Source: Tubulanus polymorphus (taxonomy: Eukaryota > Nemertea > Palaeonemertea > Tubulaniformes > Tubulanidae). From it: a DNA stretch of 64,000 bases. The DNA lies in assembly GCF_964204645.1 (NCBI RefSeq), contig NC_134027.1:11210485-11274484 (forward strand), given 5' to 3'. Each line of letters opens with the position of its first letter. Within the stretch, counting starts at the first letter, position 1. A model generated the notes under the pieces. It did no database searches and was not told where the DNA came from. It saw only the letters and a list, made by a program, of their open reading frames with translations. The position numbers were made by a program, and so were the translations under genes. Positions 55,737 through 64,000 of this stretch are shown here, one piece after another.

Positions 55737-57224
55737 GAGGCGTGAAAATTTAACATTAACATTTAACGACATATCACGATTACTATCAGTTTGGAAGCGT
55801 TCGCGTAAAGAGTATATGCTATCGGTTAGCTTGAGTTACATAGCGCATCTACTATGATTCCATGATTCGTTAATGAAATTTTTCGTAATTTTTTAAGCAC
55901 CGATTGGCGAATTGGTAGTGTGTACGATGTGGTAATATCTGAGCTGGTCGATTCTGTCTGTAGGCGCACGTGTCTTTCGAATAGTTTAGTCCCGGACAAG
56001 GTAAGAGGGTCGACCTCGTTCGATTTTTGAAATACACACGTGTGTAAGTGTTGTGGAAAATGCTTTGAACAGAATACAGCATAGCGTACACCCTGAATTG
56101 TGTGTAGAAAACCCTCATACCCTGGCTGGGTTTAATATCGTAACGATTTCTTTGTGCGTGTGTATATATTCATGTGTGTTGTATGCATTCTTTTGTCGAG
56201 CATGTGACTCAGTATATTCAGTATACAAACTGCTATTAATAACTTCACTAATTTTGGATTTTCGAGTGCAACATATTTAATTGGTAACATGACGTTCACT
56301 CATGATCCGTCGTTCATTTCGACGAAGGCTCGATTTCGCAATCTCATCCGTTTAACTTTTATCTTATCACCGTCTAATATCAATAATGCAAAAGCCTCCT
56401 GTCATTCAATTTATCGCCGCGACAATGCAATTATTCCTTATTTTCACCATATATATATAGATATTTACGTGTCTATCTATCCTAGCGTGTATTTTCAACT
56501 CGGCTTTATTTTACTCGGCTTTATTATTTTATGGGTAAAAATATCGCGCAGTGTCAGTGTCGTCTATTTCTATAATGACAGCTGCGATCGATCCTCTCGA
56601 TTCGAAAGCTCGTGACAGGCTAGACGAATTTTTATGGCCAATCATTCGCCGTATTATTTGCGCCTCCGGTATTGAATTCGAGAGAGAGCAATGTTTGCAC
56701 AGTTAGATGAACTCGATGCGAGTACCGATTCACCCAAATAGATTCGGCGACGATAGATACTCTACTAGGTAGTTTGTATTTTTTTCGCTGAATTCATTCG
56801 GCAGAAGTGACACACTGGGCGAATTTGAAATTTGGCACGCTATGCAAGCGAAATTAGGCAAAAATCGATTTTCCCAGGTGAAATTCACCGATGAAGTTTG
56901 CCTAGTCAGTCGCAGGCTTTAGTAAAAAATTTCACGTATTTATAATAGAAGGTGAAGGGCGTGCAGAGGAGTAAAAATCATAAGCACAAAAAAGAAAATT
57001 GTTTTTTCAAGTATTTTAATAGCGTATCTGACTGAGATTAATTTAAGTATTCTAGTACTTTAAGTATTACCATAAGCCCTATATCATTTGTGTATCAGTT
57101 ATCTCTCGCCAGCTACCATAGTGTACAGGTACCCAAATTGACAGTAAAGGGTATCTTTTGAAATGTCATATCCACAATGACTTGCACCTATAGGATGTGT
57201 AGTATTATTACAGAAGATTCCGCT

Positions 57225-57400
57225 TTGTTCGGATCATTGGGGACCAAAAAAATTCATCCGTTGTACAGGAAATCTGGATTAAAAATTCATTTTCTTGTAC
57301 ATGTATATTAATGAACAAATGGACTGCAAATATTGTCCGGATTAGACCAAAATCCGGATTAAGCCGATCGTGATAACCCGCTAAGCGGGTTTGATTGTTT
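57225..57400. repeat. pogo/Tigger-like TIR fragment, inverted
   Basis: Reverse-orientation relative of 9680-9865: it shares ttaatgaacaaatggactgc, aatattgtccggattagacc and aatccggattaagc. Confidence 0.5.
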
Positions 57401-58094
57401 AACCGATAGCCTCCTTAAGCTTGTGTATCAGTCATCACCTGGGGAGAGGTACCGAGTTCCTCCTGGGTTGAGAGAGGTAACGACGACTCGATATCCCAGA
57501 GGTTGAACGTACTATGAACCAGTTCAGTCTGCGTTTGTTGACCTATCCTGTTCTATTGAACACCCTGGACAAAATTTCCCGATGATTAAACAAACTTGAA
57601 TTTATATACCTGGGACTGTTAAAAATCCTAGTCTAGACGGGGCTCATTTTTTGCATATCACGAGAGTCGTATTTATTTTCATTTGGGTAAATAGCTCAGC
57701 TGCTGCATATCACACTCAAGCCTTAATGGGGCTGTTTTTTACATTTCAGGCGATTTTCCCAAAGTACATACACGCAATGACTGATGTCGCGGAAAGGCAT
57801 TGATATATATACAAATATGATTGATATTACCTGTTAATACGGCTTTGTTGGTTTTGTCGAATTCTGTACTGTTATGTAGTATAGTAGTGAATATGTTTAT
57901 TGTTATTTTTAATGTTAACTCTTTCGTCGGCGACACGTTTTAGTGTGTTAGGCTATACATAATTGAAAACCTCTATCTGTAATCGGTGAAGAAAAAGATA
58001 TTTTATTCAGTACTTAATGTTGACGATGAAAGAATCGTTGGTTATCGTACGCGTACGTACTCGTGAATTATCAACCGTACAAGGGAACTTCCAG

Positions 58095-58695
58095 GTCTGA
58101 TTTTATAGACTGGTATCCACTTTGATCCAGGGGTTATTAACTAAATCGCAAGTTAATACCAGTCTATGAAACTAGGCCCTATAGTGTAGTCTATACTCAA
58201 ATCAATTTGATTAGTAAAATGATGGAAATTTAATCTGTAATATTGGTTCTAATACCGGTATTTGCGTTAAAGTTAATTCGTAATTCGACTTTCGAAACAA
58301 GGGAAGTTATGTTTACATATTTTTCTCATTCTTTGCTTTGTAATTGTGAAAACCACGTACACATTTCACCAAGCTGAACTTTCAGCCGAGATATATCTAT
58401 AGATATCTATATCTATATACTTAATAATCATTTATTTTGTTTACTAATAAATAGTGATTAGATAAGTATAACTTATGGCCACTATGTGGCCTGGTCGTGC
58501 ACAGAATTGTTTTAGCAAATACCAGTTAAAATGAAACCCGCCTAATCTAGATCAGTTGCGACCGCAATGAAATCCTGGACCGAGTATTATTATAGACTGG
58601 TATTAACTTTAACCCTGGGGGTTAACTCAGTTCATTTTCAATTAAGTCAGCCCCCCGGTTTAAGTTGATACCAGTCTATAAAACTGGGCCCCAAG
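58095..58695. repeat. Two hairpin elements of the GTCTATAAAACTG family
   Basis: The copies at about 58095-58190 and 58587-58695 each start gactggtatnnacttt and end taccagtctatnaaactggg-like, so the ends are inverted repeats; the centres carry gttaac-rich phrases. Related to the copy at 13735-13860. Confidence 0.55.
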
Positions 58696-59988
58696 CAGTT
58701 TTAATGCGAAATCTGAATATAACATCATATTTTGTATACATTTATGTACAGACGGAACGTAAATGATATCTGGATTAGATCCAGAATAAACTGATTTGGA
58801 TGAGGCCGGTTTTGAATGTAGTGCATCGACATTTACTTCAAAAAAGACATGTTTAATTGTAATCTTTGATTGGAGAAGTGTTAGATACATATGCGTCGAA
58901 TTTCAGAACAATCTATTTTGTGTTGGGTTGTAAGGAATTTAGTTTCTATGATCTAATAATCAATTACATTTTACTCCCGACTATAAAACAGACCCGACTA
59001 TGACTGTTCTACTTGAGAGTTTTCACCCTTTTTAAAAGATCAACTATTCCCAAAAATATCGAAATACCCGCAAAATAAGAATAATTTCTAGTTCATTTTT
59101 AATAAAATAACCATTTACAATGACGAATTACTCTAATTTTTGGTGAAAACTACTACAATTAGAGACATCAGGTTGTCTGGCCTACTATGAAATTTCATTT
59201 TGGAATTTTGGCACTTGGTAGACCGTCTTATATGTACTTATATGTAGTTAAAATGCAAAACACAAGTGAAAAATACAGAAATAGTGTAAAGTATTTTTGG
59301 CCTCCACATGTTATTATGTAAATGCTATAAGAAATAAGAATTCTAACTGGTTTCTCGAAGAAATAAAATACATTACTCATAATATTGTCTATCTTTCAAT
59401 AGTGTTCTTTTGTTACATTTTGTGCGGCAACGGGCAAATAGTCACATGTTTGCGCTGAAAAATATATCTTGAACTCGTTGCAACGGGCCGTCGTGACAAT
59501 TAGACAAAAGGAATTTTCTTGAAAATCAAGGTCTGTTGCCTGACATGATTTGCGAAGACAAACCTAGCTCTGCTCGTAAACTTAAGTACCCTTTTTAATT
59601 GTGCATTTGCTGGTTCAAGAAACCTCCATAGAGGTTACCACACAATAAAGAACAAAGGCAACGAGGACTCTTCAAAAGAAGCAATAAGATGAACCACATA
59701 GAATTCTTTTATTAATATCTACCATTTATTTCTTTCATGTATTTGCAAGAGTATGACAAAACAATGCTACTTCAGAGAAATCCCATAATTGACGACTTAT
59801 TCAAAAACTAAAAAATATCATTAGGATTTCGCTGTATTCCACCGCTTTAGGAAATGCCCGCAATAAATTTTTGTCTTCAATTGTGGCATTTCACTTGATG
59901 GATTAGTTAATGCATTTCAATAAAAATGCTTCAGACATACTTTTTCTACTGAGACCTTTTTCTCAGTGCTGCTGTAAAATATCATTAA

Positions 59989-60272
59989 CCCTTTCAGTGC
60001 TGTCTTACCCAGGACCCAGTTCCACAGTTCTGAGTTAGAGTTAACTCTTGAGTTAAAGTTAGTTCATTTTCAATGAGTTAACTCAAGAGTTTTTAAAATT
60101 CCACCTCAGTGAGGGAATAATGGGTATACCGCCTATAGTGTATCGTCAGTTACTCATATTTCAGTCTGTTTAACAGGTGCTGCCATCTTTCAATAAAGAT
60201 AAAAACTATTACATGAATAAGCCGCGATCACCAATTTATACACCGCATTGTGGTGTAGACGCATTTAAAGGG
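59989..60272. mobile_element. piggyBac-like MITE, copy 3, with nested hairpin insertion
   Basis: Flanked by TTAA at 59985-59988 and 60273-60276. The left end is ccctttcagtgctg; the right end is a mutated gcatttaaaggg. A hairpin of the GGTTCCACAG family (about 60005-60095: cccagttccacagttctgag, gttaactcaagag) interrupts the left half. Interior phrases tttcagtctgtttaacaggtgctgccatct-like and acaccgcattgtggtgta match copies 1 and 2. Confidence 0.65.
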
Positions 60273-60895
60273 TTAATTTCTTTTTCTCAGCTTTACTGTA
60301 CATTATATATCATTAATCTTGCATTTAAATCAAGGGTCGGCTACACATGTTCTATACACGCGATTTGAGATTTCTTCTAACATCTGGCGCCAATTGCTCA
60401 AAAGATTGTTACAGTTACCGTAACCTTTAGATAAAAACCATTATCAGTTAACCACGGATTGAAATTAAACCAACTTTTGAGCAAAAGATCCCTGAAAAAT
60501 CGCACAGTAACAATAAGTTATTCATCCCCTGCTTAACTAGAGCATTTGTCCCCTGGATCAAAAATTCTGGTCCACTTCATACTAGATCACTAAGACCTTA
60601 CATAGCTAACAACAAATGATCTATATTACTATATTACCTCTAGTCTAACTATATATTACACAGCTACTTGGATGAATCATGATCATTTGTGGATAAGCCC
60701 GAGGCCTATGCTGGGAGAGCTGAGGAGCCGACCTTTTTTATCAGCAAATTATTTCAACGAACAGATTTCAACGATCAAAAGTCATAGAAGACAATCTCTA
60801 AATATAATGAAAATTCCAGGTTGCAGATTATTCATACGTAAAAACGTTCAATTCCAATGATATGGCACATAGTTGCACATGCGGTAAATCTACGT

Positions 60896-63329
60896 TCACT
60901 TTTTATGGTCTGCTCCTACTGCATCGGCAACTGACACAAATCCTTCTTTTCTGTAAAATAAACAATGTGATCCACGTTATCATATGAACCCCCTACATTG
61001 AAACAATGATTTTGAAATCAAGCTACGCATGGTTGTAAGGAACTAGGGGTCCAGGGACACCATGCCCACTAGGGAAGTGATTTGAAATACTCCACTATCA
61101 GAAATTTACAATATTCAACGCCCCCTGGTGAACAAATTAATAAACCAAATACCTTGAAAGTCGCCACAACCGAACGAACGGATGAAAAGTGAACACAAGA
61201 AAGCTATGAGACAGGTTCGACGACGTTTCAACTCTAAACGTTACGAGCTATATTCAAAAAGATCTAATTTCCAAGAGCTTTCACTACGATGAAACAAGTA
61301 TTTCTCCTTTCAGTCAGTGTCCTACCCTCGCTCTGAGTTAAACGCTGTATGGCCCATAGCATTGAGTCGAAACGTCGAACGACTACATAGTTTTACTATT
61401 GATTATTGGTTATTTTCTTCAATGTCACTCTCATTTCAATGCACTCATTAAACCTGGGTAAGTTGACTCTCAGCAAGAGTGATTTTGTTATCAACACACT
61501 GCATGTACATTGTGTAGTGACATATGTCCGGTGGTTTGTTGATTATTGATTCAGGATCGTTCATAAAAGGACGTACCGGTATGCAAGCTGTAGCAGCTAA
61601 AACCAAAAAGTCTAAAGTGTATGATCTGCCTACATCGGCTAATGAATTGTACGTACTTTATGGCTGACAGTATCCAGTTCATTTCCAATCAGTTAACTCT
61701 TTAGTCATATCTTAACACAGAACTGGGTGGAATTCAAATGATATTGCGAAATGAAAATGAATAGAGAATTCATTAATTGTGTGATGGTCTTGCCCTGTAT
61801 CTTATGACATTTTGGTGCATACATCTTTTGAGAAAATTAAGAAAGGCATGGAGGAACACAAAAAATGTTTATTGATTGAGTTTGTACCAGGATATGCGAT
61901 ACATTTTCTGTCTGAAACTAAGACCATTATCTCAATTTCATTACCATTATTTTTACGTAATTCCTTAATATAATGAATCCTCCCTTATAGAGTCCACACA
62001 TTAATTGACCTTGAAACAGGATCCCTACTGATCAGTCCTTCCTGGATATTGGGAGCTTTAAAGATTTGATATTTCAAGGAAGCGTCTGCATCACTTATAT
62101 ATCCTAATTACAGTGGTTCTTTAATCGGTACTGTATATTTCAGTAAACCGGTAATTGGTGGTTATATAACCAAATTTTTATCCTTTACGCTACCTAAACA
62201 TGGTTTCAAATTTGGCAACCACCTAATTAGATAAAAACAAATCCTAGTCCCCACTATAATGATTCCAGGCGTGGTCTATTGTTGAACTTCTTGAGTATCT
62301 ATTTACCCATTTATCGAGGGAGTTTTAAAGGAGTTCCTAACATTTTGCACAAATTAAAGTAGTTTCAAGCACCTTCTAATGCAGTTTCCATTTAAAAGAT
62401 CTTTTAAGGAATCGAGGAGTCGTAGAGACCCTGTGAAATAAATCTGCCCACGACGAAACAGGCCATACATATCATTAACCTGGGTTCACAAAAGGCTTCA
62501 TAGACTTACTGCAATATTTCTCGTAACTCTCGTTTGATTTTGTTGATTACGGGTGGACCATCATACGCTAAAGCTGAATATAATTGGACTAGAGAAGCAC
62601 CAGCTCGAATCTTATCATACGCGTCTGCTCCACAGCATATTCCTCCTACGCCGATAATAGGCAATTCACCTGTAAATATAGCACATCATATCATCGCTCA
62701 ATCCTTAACCCGTTTTAGCATAATTTTTTCTTCTTCGCCTTCCTTATTGTGATCCAATTGAACTTATTGATTTATACTTAACCCAATACATAAAAAATCA
62801 AAATAAAGAAAAAACAATATCTATTGAAGAGAAAAAAAAACAAATTAAAAATGGTAAAACGTTTCGGATTTTCGCTTCACCCTTGGATGAAATATGAAAC
62901 AAAAATATCATTCACATAATCAAAAGCGCTTGGTTCAGCTAAAACTGCTTGCAGCGATGTGGAAAACAAGAAGAGCCAGGTACAAAAACTTCACAGTTTC
63001 ACAATTCACGATGGCACATGCGTTCAGCTTGATACACGGATCTTAAAACTCAGTCAGAGGGATATTTACAATAGTCATGATTAAGCTTAAACAAGAATTT
63101 TAACAAAATCAGTATTCTGAAATTCCGGCCCATCATACACATGTCCGTAGATGGTTTTGAGTTCTATGGTTTTACCTTTAGTTAAAGAATACATGTTTTT
63201 AATCACTTCTGTTGATATTTCTTTTAATGGCTGTCCGCTAAGTCCTCCCGTTTCTGTCTTATGTTTGCTTTTCAATGACTCTGGTCTGGACACTGTTGTA
63301 TTGCTGATTATCAAACCACTGACACCACA
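60896..63329 (-). CDS. DHODH: Dihydroorotate dehydrogenase (class 2), 3' part of gene
   Basis: Catalyses dihydroorotate to orotate in pyrimidine synthesis, on the mitochondrial inner membrane with ubiquinone. Only the last three coding exons are in the window: 63176-63329, 62510-62669 and 60896-60950 (transcript order). Phases match at both junctions. They encode [37 protein letters not shown], then [40 protein letters not shown], and the terminal [13 protein letters not shown]. These cover the C-terminal half of the TIM barrel with its FMN phosphate-binding motifs ([13 protein letters not shown]). The intron splitting the glycine before ELPIIG is phase 1. Exons further 5', including the catalytic serine loop, the membrane helix and the start, lie beyond position 64000; I found none between 63330 and 64000. 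Confidence 0.94.
61990..62435. repeat. 430-base dispersed repeat, DHODH intron copy
   Basis: Starts caggatccctactgatcagt and ends gtcgtagagaccctgtg. It has the same interior order as 30415-30835 (gttctttaatcggtactgta, accggtaattgg, ggcgtggtctattgt, ggagttttaaagg). It is the most complete member of the family in the window. Confidence 0.55.
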
Positions 63330-64000
63330 CTATGAAATAAGTGAAGTCATTATCGATAAAGTAAGACTGTTATAAAACACTGTTTAAATTATCAAGTTTG
63401 GAATGCAATGAATTTCTGAGCCTAGATTCATCAATGCAGGGACAAAATTTACCTGATGTTTAGATTTTTAAACCCTCGGGACTAATTCACACTCGGGAAA
63501 TTTCAGTGATAAACAAAATATTTGGCTATAGGTATGAAATATGTTTCCTGGGGTCAGGGCCATATCTAGCAGAAATTTTGAAAAATATTTTCCAAATTGT
63601 ATTGTTATATCCTATACAACTGCCCTTTTTCGCTTTCCTCTGCCCCCTGAAATTAAAATGCTAGATATAGCCCTCGGGGTTAAAGAATGAATACAACAGT
63701 ATCAATTCTTTCATCCCAGGGAAATGAACTCAAATCTTTCGTACCAACAGTAAGAGCTGTCATAGAATAGGTATTATCAAATTATAACCAGGGTAAACTT
63801 TCATAAGGACGTTTTAGATTGATTTAGAAATTAGAATCGGCTCTAAAATCATGATCAAGCTAACCATAACAGACCTGGCAGTTATAGAAATGAACAGATA
63901 ACACAATTTTTTTGCAGTTTCCAAGAGTGACTCGGCTGATTAGGAGAAACAAGCTATCATTTTATTTCAGCCTAATGAAATCAAATCTAGTGAGTCTAAA
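63330..64000. other. DHODH intron sequence to the window edge
   Basis: No exon with plausible splice sites and DHODH similarity was found. The two short phrases ctagatatagccctcgggg and gccatatctagcagaaatttt (63565-63685) form an imperfect inverted repeat, probably another worn MITE. Confidence 0.4.

Larger units (their letters stand above)
55737..60895. other. Region between the fusion gene and DHODH 3' end
   Basis: No confident gene is seen in over 5 kb. It should contain the 3' UTRs of both flanking, convergent genes. Recognised content: a fragment of the GC-rich palindromic MITE near 56811, an inverted pogo/Tigger-like fragment (57225-57400), two hairpin elements (58095-58190, 58587-58695) and a piggyBac-like MITE (59989-60272) with another hairpin nested in it. 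Open frames at 56289-56615 and 58660-58890 are unrecognised and probably chance. Confidence 0.5.

Overview
This window is nuclear DNA from an animal, most likely a marine invertebrate and plausibly a lophotrochozoan such as a mollusc. The genes are intron-dense with GT-AG borders, the non-coding DNA is AT-rich, and every recognisable protein is a metazoan type. The phylum cannot be fixed from sequence alone. Non-coding space is crowded with short non-autonomous DNA transposons (MITEs), SINE-like sequences and (AT)n tracts. No prokaryotic operon, CRISPR array or rRNA is visible.

Layout. Region 1-2540 is repeat-rich with no confident gene. REXO4 (minus, 2541-6182, 7 coding exons, 368 aa) is a DEDDh exonuclease of ribosome biogenesis. 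Region 6183-11429 holds a tRNA-derived SINE, a hAT-like MITE and a decayed duplicate of a copine exon. A complete copine (minus, 11430-20280, 19 coding exons, 556 aa) is followed by repeats, then HELLS/LSH (minus, 23103-34480, 19 exons, about 995 aa), an SNF2 chromatin remodeler with an unusual repeat-bearing N-terminus. RBM39/CAPER (plus, 36759-44425, 11 coding exons, 565 aa) lies head-to-head with HELLS. Region 44426-49364 holds MITEs, a GC-rich palindrome cluster and an AT microsatellite. Then comes the most unusual gene (plus, 49365-55736, 5 coding exons, 1191 aa): two tandem HAD-type phosphatase domains fused to a complete choline dehydrogenase. Region 55737-60895 has no confident gene. 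The last three coding exons of dihydroorotate dehydrogenase (minus, 60896-63329) close the window, and the gene continues past the right edge.

All exon models were built by hand from splice consensus, phase bookkeeping and family similarity. Exon lengths and phases sum to intact frames in each complete gene. First exons are the least certain, especially for HELLS. UTRs, promoters and poly(A) sites were not resolved except where stated.

The genes do not form one pathway. REXO4, HELLS and RBM39 are nuclear housekeeping factors, copine is a Ca2+/phospholipid-binding cytosolic protein, and the fusion protein and DHODH are probably mitochondrial. The best candidate for something new is the HAD-HAD-choline dehydrogenase fusion. 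It suggests a single polypeptide linking dephosphorylation of a small phosphorylated substrate (phosphocholine is an attractive but unproven guess) to choline oxidation toward glycine betaine, an osmolyte of marine animals. It also carries a second mitochondrial-presequence-like segment just before the dehydrogenase.
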